A DNA stretch of 64,000 bases. It comes from an uncultured Anaerolineae bacterium. GTDB lineage: Bacteria; Chloroflexota; Anaerolineae; Anaerolineales; Villigracilaceae. Position 1 is the first letter of the stretch; each line of letters opens with the position of its first letter. Position numbers and translations under genes: made by a program. The notes beneath the pieces are model-generated. The model was not told the origin of the DNA. It saw only the letters and a program-made list of their open reading frames with translations, and did not search any database. The stretch lies in NCBI GenBank assembly GCA_903822545.1, contig CAIJPN010000041.1, forward strand, positions 25,643 through 89,642. Direction: 5' to 3'. Below, piece after piece: positions 52,873 through 62,016 of the stretch.

Positions 52873-53934
52873 ATGACCCCCACCCCCACCAAACCCCGCC
52901 TGCTGACCGGCGACCGCCCGACTGGACGGCTGCATCTCGGTCACTATGTTGGTTCGCTCGCCAATCGTGTGCGACTCCAGCACCAATACGAATCGTTTTT
53001 CATCATCGCCGACCTGCACACGCTGACCACCAAGCCCGAACCGCAGTACATCAAGGAAATCCCGACCTTTATCCGCGAAACGGTGCTGGATTACCTCGCC
53101 ATCGGCATCGACCCGGAAATCAGCACCATTTTTGTGCAGTCCGCCATCCCGGAGACTTACCAGCTCAACTTGCTGTTCGAGATGCTGGTCACTGTTCCGC
53201 GCCTGGAGCGGATGCCGACCCTGAAAGATATGGCCCGCGACGCCCACATGGACACCATGCCTTTTGGCTTGCTCGGCTACCCGGTCTTACAGGCAGTCGA
53301 TATCCTGCTGCCGCGCGCCCAGGTCGTCCCGGTCGGGCGCGATAACCAGTCGCACGTTGAACTGGCCCGCGAGATGGCGCGCCGCTTCAACAATCTCTAC
53401 GGCGACGTGTTCCCCGAACCCGATTCCATCATCGGCGATGTCCCGCTGCTGGTCGGCACGGATGGCCAGAGCAAGATGAGCAAATCGCTCGGCAACGCCA
53501 TCTATCTTTCGGATGACGCCGCCACTGTGATGGAAAAAGTCCGCAACATGTACACCGACCCCAAGCGCTTGCGCGCCACCGACCCCGGAACGGTCGAGGG
53601 CAACCCGGTCTTTATCTACCACGACGCCTTTAACCCCAACCGCGCCGAAGTGGACGACCTGAAAGCCCGCTACCGTGCCGGTCAGGTCGGCGATGTGGAA
53701 GTCAAAACCAAACTGGCCGCCGCCATCAACGCCTTCCTCGAGCCCTTCCGCGAGCGCCGCGCCTACTACCTCGCCCATCCCACCATCCCGCAGGATGTGC
53801 TCGCCAACGGCATCCGCAAAATGCAGGCCGAAGCGAAGGAAACGATGGAACTCGTCCGCGCGGCCACGGGCTTGTCTTATACGCTCGATTTATTCGCGGA
53901 TGAAGTCGATTTGTTTGGCGAATATGATGGATAA
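52873..53934 (+). CDS. trpS: Tryptophanyl-tRNA synthetase
   Basis: A 353-residue class I synthetase. HIGH region [20 protein letters not shown], the Trp-pocket segment with [20 protein letters not shown] and [20 protein letters not shown], and the KMSKS loop [16 protein letters not shown]. Encoded within the trp operon between trpE and trpG, so the T-box regulates both tryptophan supply and its charging. Confidence 0.95.
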   Translation: MTPTPTKPRLLTGDRPTGRLHLGHYVGSLANRVRLQHQYESFFIIADLHTLTTKPEPQYIKEIPTFIRETVLDYLAIGIDPEISTIFVQSAIPETYQLNLLFEMLVTVPRLERMPTLKDMARDAHMDTMPFGLLGYPVLQAVDILLPRAQVVPVGRDNQSHVELAREMARRFNNLYGDVFPEPDSIIGDVPLLVGTDGQSKMSKSLGNAIYLSDDAATVMEKVRNMYTDPKRLRATDPGTVEGNPVFIYHDAFNPNRAEVDDLKARYRAGQVGDVEVKTKLAAAINAFLEPFRERRAYYLAHPTIPQDVLANGIRKMQAEAKETMELVRAATGLSYTLDLFADEVDLFGEYDG

Positions 53935-53935
53935 C

Positions 53936-53995
53936 GGTCAAAAGTCAAAGGTCAAAAGTCTTTGATACCGACCTTCGACTTTCGAGCTTTGACAA
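53936..53995. repeat. GTCAAAAGTCAAAGG-type direct repeats
   Basis: GGTCAAAAGTCAAAGGTC followed by AAAAGTCTTTG and an inverted part GACTTTCGAGCTTTGAC, filling the trpS-trpG gap. Confidence 0.75.
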
Positions 53996-54007
53996 AAGGA
54001 ATTTCCC

Positions 54008-54571
54008 ATGCTCGTCTTAATCGATAATTACGACTCCTTCACCTACAACATCGTCCAATACTTTGGCGAACTCGGCGCGGATATTCGCGTTTTCCGCAAC
54101 GACCAGGTCACGCTCGAAGCGTTGATTGCGCTCAATCCCTCCCACCTGGTCATTTCCCCTGGCCCCGGCGAACCCATCGCGGATGGCGGCGTCTCAGCCG
54201 ATGCGCTGCGCTACTTCACCGGCAAAATCCCGGTTTTAGGTGTCTGCCTCGGCCACCAGTGCCTCGGCGCTGTCTACGGCGGAAAGGTTGACCGCGCCCC
54301 GCGCCTGATGCACGGCAAAACCTCCCCGGTCAATCACAACGGACAGGGCATCTTTGCAGGAATCCCCAGCCCCTTCGAAGCCATGCGCTACCACTCGTTG
54401 GTGGTTTACGATCCCGTCCCCGCCGAACTCGAAGTCACCGCCACCACCCCCGAAGGCGAAATCATGGGCCTGAAACACCGCCAGCACCCCACCTTCGGCG
54501 TCCAATTCCACCCGGAATCGATTCTGACTGAATATGGAAAAGTACTTTTACAGAACTTTCTAAACCTATAA
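54008..54571 (+). CDS. trpG: Anthranilate synthase component II (glutamine amidotransferase)
   Basis: A 187-residue class I amidotransferase. LIDNYDSFTYNIVQYFGELG at the start, SPGPGEPIADGG, the nucleophile in GVCLGHQCLGAVYGG, and the His-Glu pair in GVQFHPESILTEYG. It gives ammonia to TrpE. Third gene of the trp operon. Confidence 0.95.
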   Translation: MLVLIDNYDSFTYNIVQYFGELGADIRVFRNDQVTLEALIALNPSHLVISPGPGEPIADGGVSADALRYFTGKIPVLGVCLGHQCLGAVYGGKVDRAPRLMHGKTSPVNHNGQGIFAGIPSPFEAMRYHSLVVYDPVPAELEVTATTPEGEIMGLKHRQHPTFGVQFHPESILTEYGKVLLQNFLNL

Positions 54572-54625
54572 ATTCGAGATTCGATAATCGAGATTCGAAA
54601 ACGAATATCAAATTATCGAATATCC
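54572..54625. repeat. ATTCGAGATTCGA-type direct repeats
   Basis: ATTCGAGATTCGATAATCG, AGATTCGAAAACGAATATC and ATTATCGAATATC: direct and inverted copies of a short motif, filling the trpG-trpD gap. Confidence 0.75.
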
Positions 54626-54640
54626 AGAACGGAGTTCACC

Positions 54641-55666
54641 ATGCTCAAACCCTACATCACCAAAGCCATCAACCGCACCGACCTGACCGCCGACGAAGCC
54701 GAGCAGGCCATGACCATCATCATGACCGGCCAGGCCACCCAGGCGCAGATTGGCGGCTACCTCGTCGCCCTGCGCATGAAAGGCGAAACTGTCGATGAAA
54801 TCACCGGCTCCGTGCGCGCCATGCGCGCCGTGGCCGTCAAAGTCCCGGTCAGTGACCGCGCCACCCCCATCTATGACATCGTCGGCACCGGCGGCGATGG
54901 CGCCCACACCTTCAACATCTCCACCGCCGCCGCCTTTGTCGTCGCTGGCAGCGGACGCCGCGTGGCCAAGCACGGCAATCGCGCCGCCTCGTCCCAGTGC
55001 GGCAGCGCGGATGTGCTCTCCGCCCTCGGCGTCAACCTCGAGCTGACCCCCGAACAGGTCGGCCAGGCCATCGATGAAATCGGTATCGGCTTTATGTTCG
55101 CGCCCAAATTCCACCCGGCCATGCGTCATGCGGGCGGCCCGCGCAAGGAACTCGGCCAGCGCACCATTTTCAACCTGCTTGGGCCGCTCACCAACCCGGC
55201 CGGGGCCGAAATCCAGCTGACAGGCGTCTACGCCCCTGCCCTCACCGAACCACTGGCGCATGTTCTCGCCAACCTGGGCAGCCGCGCCGCGCTCGTCATC
55301 CACGGCGCAGGCGGCACCGACGAACTCAACCCCTGCGGCCCCAACCGCATCAGCCACCTGCAAGATGGCGCAGTTCGCACCTACGACCTCGACCCGGCTG
55401 AATATGGCCTGGCCCGCGCCACCATCGCCGACCTGCGCGGCGGCACCCCCGATGAATCCGCCGCGATGATGCGCAACCTTTTCACCGGCAAGCTGACTGG
55501 CGCTCGCCGCGATGCCGTCTTGCTCAACGCTGCTGCCACCCTGGCCGCCGAAACCGGCGATTTCAAATCCGCCCTGGCCGAATCTGCTGGGATGATTGCC
55601 TCTGGCGCTGCGCTCAAAAAGATGAACGCATTGGTGGATTTCTCCCGCTCATTCAATGCCCCCTAA
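54641..55666 (+). CDS. trpD: Anthranilate phosphoribosyltransferase
   Basis: A 341-residue enzyme that joins anthranilate to PRPP. The PRPP-binding loop is IVGTGGDGAHTFNISTAAAF, followed by VAKHGNRAASSQCGSADVL, FAPKFHPAMRHAGGPRKELG and RTIFNLLGPLTNPAGAE. Last gene of the operon here; trpC, trpF, trpB and trpA are not in the window. Confidence 0.95.
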   Translation: MLKPYITKAINRTDLTADEAEQAMTIIMTGQATQAQIGGYLVALRMKGETVDEITGSVRAMRAVAVKVPVSDRATPIYDIVGTGGDGAHTFNISTAAAFVVAGSGRRVAKHGNRAASSQCGSADVLSALGVNLELTPEQVGQAIDEIGIGFMFAPKFHPAMRHAGGPRKELGQRTIFNLLGPLTNPAGAEIQLTGVYAPALTEPLAHVLANLGSRAALVIHGAGGTDELNPCGPNRISHLQDGAVRTYDLDPAEYGLARATIADLRGGTPDESAAMMRNLFTGKLTGARRDAVLLNAAATLAAETGDFKSALAESAGMIASGAALKKMNALVDFSRSFNAP

Positions 55667-55708
55667 AACAGGCCAGCATCCCCTCGTGGTGCGGCGGCAG
55701 CCCCAATA

Positions 55709-55747
55709 AAACAAGTTCCGGGTTTTCCATAAACCCGGAACTTGTTT
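55709..55747. terminator. Bidirectional terminator between trpD and the helicase gene
   Basis: Perfect 17-bp arms AAACAAGTTCCGGGTTT / AAACCCGGAACTTGTTT with a 5-base loop. Confidence 0.88.
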
Positions 55748-55748
55748 A

Positions 55749-57923
55749 CTACTTGATTATCGTCAGATTTGCCAGGCTGGCCACCAGCCGCTTGATCCCC
55801 ACACTCTCAAAGACCACATCCACCGTCTCGTTTTCGCCCAGGCCGCGACTGTCGAGCACAATGCCCACATCCCAGATCGGGTGCTTGACGCGCATCCCGG
55901 CCTTGTATTTCTGTTCTAAAACGGGAGCAGAGTTACGGGGCGAGGGCAGCGACCAGGCAGAATCATTCGAGCGGTATCCAGCCCGGGTTCCCCTCCCCGC
56001 CCGGCCCTTACCGGTCAGCAGTTCCTCCGAAATATCGCGCAGGAAGCGGCTTTCCACCGTATCTTCGGCAAACCCGCGCCCGCCGCGGCGCATGGCGCGC
56101 ACCAGGTACAGGCGCTCCTTGGCGCGCGTGATGCCCACGTAAAAAAGGCGGCGCTCCTCTTCCATCTCTTCCGGCTCATCGAACGAACGGCTGTGCGGCA
56201 GGATGCCATCATCCAGCCCCACCAGGAACACCGCGCCAAATTCCAGACCTTTGGCGGCGTGGAAGGTCATCAGCGTCGGCACATTGCCTTCGCTGATGGT
56301 GTCCTGGTCGCTGACCAGCGCCACATTCTCCAGGAAATCTGAAAGCGTGCGCGTGGTGTATTCATCCGCCAGGCGGCGCAACTCCAGCACGTTATCCCAG
56401 CGTTCCTTGCCATCTTCCGTGCCGTCATCCAGGTGATCTTTATAGTTGATATCCAGCAAAATCTGGTCGAAAAGTTCGGGGACGGTGGACGTGGTGGAAT
56501 GGTTGCGCCACTTGGAGAGCATCCCGCCAAAATCGGCCAGCGGAAGGGCGGCCCGCCCTGAAAACTGCTCCCAATATGGAGAGTTTGACCCGGCTGCCAG
56601 GCTCATTGCCACCTGCCCCGGGCTGATCTGCGCGGCCCGCCCGGCCTGGTGCAGCGCCATCAGGCTTTTTTCGCCAATCCCCCGTGGCGGAACGTTGATC
56701 ACCCGGTCGAGCGAAATCTCATCATCGGGGTTTTGCACCAGCCGCAGGTACGCGATCACATCCTTCACTTCGCGGCGTCCATAGAATCGCTGCGCGCCGA
56801 CCAGCCGGTAGGGCAGCCGCGCTGCCAGGAAAGCTTCTTCCAGCATACGCGACATCGAATTGGTGCGATACATCACCGCGCAGTCGCCCGGTTCGAACTG
56901 CCGGCTGGCCACCAGTTGGGCGATCGTATCCACCACAAAGCTGGCCTCGCCATAATCATCGGCGGCCTCGTAAAAAACAGCCTTCTCACCCTGCCCGCGC
57001 TCGGTGAAGAGCTTCTTCTTGCGGCGGCCATGCGCCTTATCAATGACCGACATGGCCGTATCGAGAATCGACTGCTTCGAGCGATAATTCTGCTCCAGCA
57101 AAACCACCTGCGCGCCGGGGAAATCCTGCTCAAAGCGCTGCACATTGCGATAATCTGCCCCGCGCCAGCGGTAGACACTCTGGTCGGGGTCACCCACCAC
57201 AAAAATGTTGCGGTGCGCCGAACTCAGGTGCTTGAGCAGGCTGTACTGCGCCTGGTTGGTATCCTGGAACTCGTCCACCAGCACGTGACGGAAGCGCTGG
57301 GCGTATTTTTCGCGCACATCGGGGTGCTGATCCAGCAGGGTGGCGGTCATCAAGAGCAGGTCGTCAAAATCGACGCCGTTGGAGGCTTGCAGCATGGCTT
57401 GGTATTTCTGGTAGATGCGCTTGACGGCTTCGTCGCGGTAGGTGACAACTGGGAAATCATCGGGTTGGATCAGCTCGTTTTTGGCGCGGCTGATGGCGGC
57501 GTGGGCCACTACCGGGCGATACAGCTTTTCGTTGAGATTCAGCTCTTTGATTGCCGCTTTGACCACTTTCTCCTGGTCGTCTGCATCAAAAATGACAAAC
57601 TCATTCGAGACGGGCAGCCGGTCGGCTTCGCGGCGCAAGATCCGCGCGCAAATGGCGTGGAAGGTGCCCAGCAGCAACCCGCGTGTCATTTCTTCGCCCA
57701 AAAGCTGCTGCACGCGGTGTTCCATCTCGCGGGCGGCCTTGTTGGTGAAGGTGACGGCCATCATCTGGTAGGGGCGCACACCCTCGTAACCGATGAGATA
57801 GGCGATGCGCTGTGTCAGCACGCGCGTTTTGCCAGAGCCGGGGCCGGCCAGCACCAGCACCGGGCCATCTGCGGCGGTGACGGCTTTCTTTTGGGCAGGG
57901 TTGAGTTTGTCGAGGAAATCCAT
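55749..57923 (-). CDS. pcrA: ATP-dependent DNA helicase, PcrA/UvrD type
   Basis: A 724-residue superfamily 1A helicase for repair and replication. Motif I: VLAGPGSGKTRVLTQRIAYL; Ia: AVTFTNKAAREMEHRVQQLL; II: HVLVDEFQDTNQAQYSLLKH; III: VGDPDQSVYRWRGADYRNVQ; V/VI: TFHAAKGLEFGAVFLVGLDD and RRLFYVGITRAKERLYLV. The C-terminal AGMRVKHPIWDVGIVLDSRG is the Tudor-like RNA-polymerase-binding domain of PcrA. The start at 57923 fits the family. A TATAAT at 57933-57938 ends nine bases before it, so the leader is at most a few bases long. Confidence 0.95.
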   Translation of the reverse strand: MDFLDKLNPAQKKAVTAADGPVLVLAGPGSGKTRVLTQRIAYLIGYEGVRPYQMMAVTFTNKAAREMEHRVQQLLGEEMTRGLLLGTFHAICARILRREADRLPVSNEFVIFDADDQEKVVKAAIKELNLNEKLYRPVVAHAAISRAKNELIQPDDFPVVTYRDEAVKRIYQKYQAMLQASNGVDFDDLLLMTATLLDQHPDVREKYAQRFRHVLVDEFQDTNQAQYSLLKHLSSAHRNIFVVGDPDQSVYRWRGADYRNVQRFEQDFPGAQVVLLEQNYRSKQSILDTAMSVIDKAHGRRKKKLFTERGQGEKAVFYEAADDYGEASFVVDTIAQLVASRQFEPGDCAVMYRTNSMSRMLEEAFLAARLPYRLVGAQRFYGRREVKDVIAYLRLVQNPDDEISLDRVINVPPRGIGEKSLMALHQAGRAAQISPGQVAMSLAAGSNSPYWEQFSGRAALPLADFGGMLSKWRNHSTTSTVPELFDQILLDINYKDHLDDGTEDGKERWDNVLELRRLADEYTTRTLSDFLENVALVSDQDTISEGNVPTLMTFHAAKGLEFGAVFLVGLDDGILPHSRSFDEPEEMEEERRLFYVGITRAKERLYLVRAMRRGGRGFAEDTVESRFLRDISEELLTGKGRAGRGTRAGYRSNDSAWSLPSPRNSAPVLEQKYKAGMRVKHPIWDVGIVLDSRGLGENETVDVVFESVGIKRLVASLANLTIIK

Positions 57924-57951
57924 AGTCTGGTGATTATAACAAAACAATAAA

Positions 57952-57978
57952 GTAGGGGCGCAGCTGCTGCGCCCCTAC
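57952..57978. repeat. GTAGGGGCG palindromic repeat between pcrA and mscL
   Basis: GTAGGGGCGCAG-CTG-CTGCGCCCCTAC, perfect 12-bp arms; related to 13576-13606 and 51242-51270. It lies just upstream of the pcrA promoter region. Confidence 0.85.
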
Positions 57979-58001
57979 GGGTGTTCAGGGAAAATGGGGG
58001 T

Positions 58002-58397
58002 TTACAGTTGCGAGGTGCAGTTGGGGCAGCGGGTGGCTTTTAGCGGAACCTGGCTGCAGCAGTGCGGGCATTCTTTGGTGGTAGGCGCGGCCGGGGCGGG
58101 AGCGGGGGCAGGTTTTTTCATTGAGTTGGCGGCTTTGACCATCAAGAAAATGACGAAGACGATAACGAGGAAATCCACAACCGCCTGTAAGAATGTGCCA
58201 TATTTGACAACGGCGCTTCCCACGGTGACAGACATTTCAACAAAACTGATGCCGCCCAACAGCAAACCGATTAACGGCATAATCACATCGCCGACCAACG
58301 ATGCAACGATCTTCCCAAATGCGCCGCCAATGATCACACCGATGGCCAGGTCGAGCACATTGCCGCGTAGCGCAAAATCACGAAATTCTTTTAACAT
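58002..58397 (-). CDS. mscL: Large-conductance mechanosensitive channel with C-terminal zinc ribbon
   Basis: A 131-residue channel that opens under membrane tension to relieve osmotic shock. FRDFALRGNVLDLAIGVIIG is the N-terminal helix and pore start, GAFGKIVASLVGDVIMPLIG the first membrane helix, and FVIFLMVKAANSMKKP the second. After an Ala/Pro linker there is a CX2C...CX2C zinc ribbon (CPHCCSQVPLKATRCPNC), a variation seen in some MscL proteins. Confidence 0.94.
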   Translation of the reverse strand: MLKEFRDFALRGNVLDLAIGVIIGGAFGKIVASLVGDVIMPLIGLLLGGISFVEMSVTVGSAVVKYGTFLQAVVDFLVIVFVIFLMVKAANSMKKPAPAPAPAAPTTKECPHCCSQVPLKATRCPNCTSQL

Positions 58398-58655
58398 TTT
58401 CCGACTCCTGAATTTAATATGGTTTTGAAATGATGCGCGATTTTACCGTTTCTATATGCGCATGTCCAGCGTTTCTATCACTGATCCTGGGCGCATCCCT
58501 TGCAAGTTAAGCCTGTTGGTTTTCTATTGGAACAGCATTTTTATGTGATTTCTCAAAAAAACGGGATAAATCAACCTGCCTGGCCCTGCGCAAATTAAAT
58601 TCAAGCAAGCCCTTAAACCCCCGAAAGAATCACTGGAAATCACAGCAGAGTCCGC

Positions 58656-58661
58656 TATAAT
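58656..58661 (+). promoter_or_regulatory. -10 box upstream of the secreted lysozyme-like gene
   Basis: Consensus TATAAT 23 bases before the start at 58685, with AGGAA as ribosome site between them. Confidence 0.55.
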
Positions 58662-58684
58662 GGAATGGTACAGGAACACTATCT

Positions 58685-60325
58685 ATGAAACGACCGGGGA
58701 CTTTTTTCAGGCTTTTGGCCTTCTTTGCGGTGCTTGGCGGGGGATTTACACTGATGCTCTTTATGCGGCCACAATCCGCCCATGCAGTCACGCCTACACT
58801 CACCCCAACCCCCGGGCCAGACCGATTTACCCACACATCTGTGGATGTTAAAGAGTTTGAGTGGTGGCTGTTGGAGTGGGAAGATAGCGAAGTCGTTTGC
58901 CAGCTGTGGGTTTACCACCCTGGTTTGCCTACACATGATGATGTCTTTACCCAGTGCGGTGAAAAACTTTATACCCGGTGGGTCGAAAAGTCCCAGCCGT
59001 GTTCTGAGAAAGATGTGACGGCCTGCAAAGGCTTCTACTTCATGATGTTAAGCGAAAAAACCATCCAGCGTGAAGTCCCGGCGCAGCTTCCAGCCCCCAA
59101 AGTGTGGGTTTCCCTGGAAAACTGCCAGCCCGACCGGCGCGGATGGTGTACTGGCAAACCCCAACTGCTGCTCATCGCCGAAGAGCCGTTGGATGGCTAC
59201 AGCATCACCAGCATCCAGGGCTTTGTGGGCAAGGATACATTCAGATGCGATGGCAGTATGTGCGCATTCAGCCTGGGAGCCACTGCCCCAGAGGGGGTTC
59301 ACCTGGTTTTTTGGGCTAACTCCAGCTATGGTGATAACAGCGAGATCTTTGAAGCCCGCATCCGCGTGATTTCTTACAAAGCCGAGCACGAAACCGCCCT
59401 GCTGGATAAATGGCTGGTGGATGTGCTCTCGAGCCAGTGGACTGGCGATCCACCCGCATCTTGCGCGCTGACCTGGGGAACTTTCCCACCCACCGAAAAA
59501 CTTCCTGGCTGGCTGCAAACGCCTGGATCCAGTGAGCAGTTGCAATCCAACATCCCCTTCGCCTACCTGGCCGGGAAGCTGATTGCGCGTGGGGCCGTGG
59601 ATGTCAGTTCTTGCCTGGATGGCGGTCTGGCTCCCGGCGGCGCAGCCAGCGAGTGCGGCATGGATGCAGCCCGTTCCTCGGTGGAGGAGTGGCAGAACCG
59701 TTTTGACTCCATCATCATCAGCGAAGCCCAAAATACCGGCGTCCCGGCCCAGCTTCTTAAGAACCTGTTCAGCCGCGAAAGCCAGTTCTGGCCGGGAACT
59801 TTCCCCTATGCTGATGATGTCGGCCTGGGACAGCTCACCGAAAAGGGCGCAGATACCATGCTGTTGTGGAATCCCGCATTCTACGGCGATTTTTGCCCGC
59901 TGGTGCTGGGCGAAGATTTGTGCGCGGCTACCGGCTATGGCAATCTCTCTGATGAACATCGCGCCATGCTGATTGGCGCCCTGGTGCAAAGTGTGGATGC
60001 CACCTGCAATGATTGTCCCCTGGGCATTGACCTGAACCGGGCCGACTTTAGCGTTTCGGTGTTTGCCCGCACACTGCTTGCCAACTGTGAACAGGCCGGG
60101 GCTACCGTAAAAGTTGTGACGGGCAAGTATCCTGGCGCAACCTTTAGCTACCAGGATATGTGGCGAATGACACTGGTCAACTATAACGCCGGGGTGGGCT
60201 GCCTCTACAGCGCCCTCAGCAGTGTCAAAAAGAATGGGCAGCCTTTCGACTGGCCGACCATCGCTGAACATCTCTCGGCGGCCTGCCCTGGAGCAGAAAA
60301 ATACGTCGAAGACATCGCCCAATAG
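58685..60325 (+). CDS. Secreted cysteine-rich protein with lytic-transglycosylase-like domain
   Basis: A 546-residue protein. N-terminal signal or anchor helix (residues 8-27, LLAFFAVLGGGFTLMLFM) then a TPTPG linker. The first 270 mature residues are not recognised. Residues about 335-546 resemble an SLT/lysozyme-like fold: IISEAQNTGVPAQLLKNLFS followed by RESQFWPG (catalytic Glu candidate), DDVGLGQLTEKGAD, and later the YNAGVGCLY segment. Unusually many cysteines (around 20) suggest disulfide bonds, so it acts outside the cell. Role is probably peptidoglycan or glycan cleavage. A terminator follows. Confidence 0.72.
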   Translation: MKRPGTFFRLLAFFAVLGGGFTLMLFMRPQSAHAVTPTLTPTPGPDRFTHTSVDVKEFEWWLLEWEDSEVVCQLWVYHPGLPTHDDVFTQCGEKLYTRWVEKSQPCSEKDVTACKGFYFMMLSEKTIQREVPAQLPAPKVWVSLENCQPDRRGWCTGKPQLLLIAEEPLDGYSITSIQGFVGKDTFRCDGSMCAFSLGATAPEGVHLVFWANSSYGDNSEIFEARIRVISYKAEHETALLDKWLVDVLSSQWTGDPPASCALTWGTFPPTEKLPGWLQTPGSSEQLQSNIPFAYLAGKLIARGAVDVSSCLDGGLAPGGAASECGMDAARSSVEEWQNRFDSIIISEAQNTGVPAQLLKNLFSRESQFWPGTFPYADDVGLGQLTEKGADTMLLWNPAFYGDFCPLVLGEDLCAATGYGNLSDEHRAMLIGALVQSVDATCNDCPLGIDLNRADFSVSVFARTLLANCEQAGATVKVVTGKYPGATFSYQDMWRMTLVNYNAGVGCLYSALSSVKKNGQPFDWPTIAEHLSAACPGAEKYVEDIAQ

Positions 60326-60333
60326 GGCGCAGC

Positions 60334-60371
60334 AAAAAAACTGGATGGAGATTGCTCCATCCAGTTTTTTT
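60334..60371 (+). terminator. Terminator after the lysozyme-like gene
   Basis: AAAAAAACTGGATGGAG-ATTG-CTCCATCCAGTTTTTTT, 17-bp perfect arms. Confidence 0.88.
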
Positions 60372-60490
60372 ACAGGCCAAAAGACATATATTATTTTGTG
60401 ATGTTTGTAACTATTCTGAGCTTTTAGAAATACTTATGATAATGGATGTAATTATTTTGCTGCGCTAATAATAATATTGAGGAGCCTGCC

Positions 60491-61435
60491 ATGTCCAATG
60501 TAGCTGAGCTAAAAGTGTTTGTTGCCGCCGCCGAAGAATTGAATTTTAGCCGGGCCGCCCATCGACTTCATCTTTCGCAATCAGCAGTCAGCCAGAACAT
60601 ACAGTTGCTTGAGAAAACCTACGGGGTGGAGTTGTTCGTGCGGCATGGTCGCACGGTGGAACTGAGCGAAACCGGCCAGCTCATCCTGCCGATGGCGCGC
60701 GGGGTGCTCAATTCGATGCGCATGTTGGAAGACACCCTGGCGAATACACACGGGGAAATTGGCGGGGAATTGACGATCGGCTGCTCTGCCACCACCGGGA
60801 AATACTTCATCCCGAGCCTGTTGGCCGCTTTCAGGCAGGATCACCCATCCGTGCGTACCCGTGTCAGTGTGATGAGCCGCCACTCGATCAGCGAACGGCT
60901 GATTGACCTGAGCCTGGCCCTGGGCGTGGTCAGCAAAAGGATCAATCACCGCGATGTAGAATCCCATTTATTGATGGATGACAGGCTCATCCTGATCGTG
61001 CCGGCAGACCACCCCTGGGCGGCCCAGGGCAGTATCAGCCCCAGGGATATTCTGGGCCAGCCCTTCATCCGGCGTGAAGAAAGCTCTGGAACGTGTGATG
61101 CGGTTTTTAATGCGTTAAGAGCCTGTGGGGTGAGCATCGAGATGCTGAATATCATCATGGAGCTGGGCAATGCCGAGGCTGTGGAAATGGCTGTTGAGCG
61201 CGGGATTGGCATCGCTTTCGTCTCAGAACTGGTAGCGGCGCGCGGCCTGGCGCTTGGGCGTGTGAAAAAGGTGCAAGTGGAAGGTGTTTCGCCGGTGCAG
61301 CAGATTTTCTTGTGCCGCCAGGCCGCCAATACCTTCACCCGCGCAGAATCAGCTTTTTGGGATTTCGTGCAGGCGCGCGGCGGGCAGCTGCGTTCGGAAT
61401 TGCTCTATAACCTGGCTGATGTAACCCCGGCCTGA
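60491..61435 (+). CDS. LysR-type transcriptional regulator
   Basis: A 314-residue regulator. N-terminal winged helix-turn-helix with ELKVFVAAAEELNFSRAAHR and LHLSQSAVSQNIQLLEKTYG, then VELFVRHGRTVELSETGQLI. The effector domain follows (residues about 90-300, start GEIGGELTIGCSATTGKYFI), of the CysB/CbbR-like type. GAGGAG precedes the start. Target and effector are unknown; no divergent gene is adjacent, as its upstream neighbour is the lysozyme-like gene ending in a terminator. Confidence 0.92.
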   Translation: MSNVAELKVFVAAAEELNFSRAAHRLHLSQSAVSQNIQLLEKTYGVELFVRHGRTVELSETGQLILPMARGVLNSMRMLEDTLANTHGEIGGELTIGCSATTGKYFIPSLLAAFRQDHPSVRTRVSVMSRHSISERLIDLSLALGVVSKRINHRDVESHLLMDDRLILIVPADHPWAAQGSISPRDILGQPFIRREESSGTCDAVFNALRACGVSIEMLNIIMELGNAEAVEMAVERGIGIAFVSELVAARGLALGRVKKVQVEGVSPVQQIFLCRQAANTFTRAESAFWDFVQARGGQLRSELLYNLADVTPA

Positions 61436-61448
61436 TGGGTTGGATGGT

Positions 61449-61778
61449 TTAACGGTTGTCCCCATCGCCCTGGATTGCGCCCCGCTCCAGGCGGCTGTAA
61501 AGCTTATCGAGGTTGTGGGTGGCTACTTCATCGAGTGGGATTTCCAATTCTGTACAAACCTGGGCTATGTACCAGAGCACATCCCCAAGTTCGGCCCTGA
61601 GCGCTTCGCGCGTTTCAGGGCTGATCTGCCCGCCTTTGTCGCGGAAGACTTTTTTGATCTTCCCGGCTACTTCACCGGCTTCGTTGACCAGCCCCAGCGT
61701 AGGGTAGATGACTGGATGCCCGATCGCCGGGTATGCGGCGGTCTTGCGTGATTTTTGCTGGTATTCGTTGAAATCCAT
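61449..61778 (-). CDS. MazG-like nucleotide pyrophosphohydrolase
   Basis: A 109-residue all-alpha NTP pyrophosphatase. MDFNEYQQKSRKTAAYPAIG, the family GLVNEAGEVAGKIKKVFRDK with the EAGEV metal site, and LRAELGDVLWYIAQVCTELE with the ELGDVLW motif. The start at 61778 has GGAGA ahead. The longer open frame upstream translates a G/C-rich intergenic repeat and is not coding. Confidence 0.93.
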   Translation of the reverse strand: MDFNEYQQKSRKTAAYPAIGHPVIYPTLGLVNEAGEVAGKIKKVFRDKGGQISPETREALRAELGDVLWYIAQVCTELEIPLDEVATHNLDKLYSRLERGAIQGDGDNR

Positions 61779-61842
61779 TTTTTCTCCGGTTTGTGTAAAT
61801 TTCATAATTAACCCAATTGCAACCTTTGGAGAATTTGCCATC

Positions 61843-61917
61843 ATCCCTGGCCCTTCTCCCGGCTGGGGAAGGGGATTCTCCCCCTCTCCCCTTGGGAGAG
61901 GGCCGGGGTGAGGGAAT
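61843..61917. repeat. CCCTCACCCCGGCCCTCTCCC-type intergenic repeat
   Basis: G/C-rich stretch between mazG and the HIT gene, containing CCCCTCTCCCCTTGGGAGAG and GGCCGGGGTGAGGG. A widely dispersed type of bacterial repeat, whose translation mimics coding (HPGPLPRGEG). Confidence 0.7.
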
Positions 61918-62016
61918 TTCACGCCAAAAGGCAATCTGTGGGTTTAAGGTAGCAACTTGTGTTTAATACCCACGCCCAACCTGGGCCCGGTTCTACCTGT
62001 GCAGGCCAGATGTGTG

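Noticed and set aside
56649..57950. 433-codon plus-strand frame opposite pcrA
   Set aside because: The helicase on the minus strand has all seven motifs; the other frame has no family similarity.
61779..61934. N-terminal extension of mazG
   Set aside because: It translates the dispersed CCCTCACCCC repeat (HPGPLPRGEG), and a ribosome site lies before the start at 61778.
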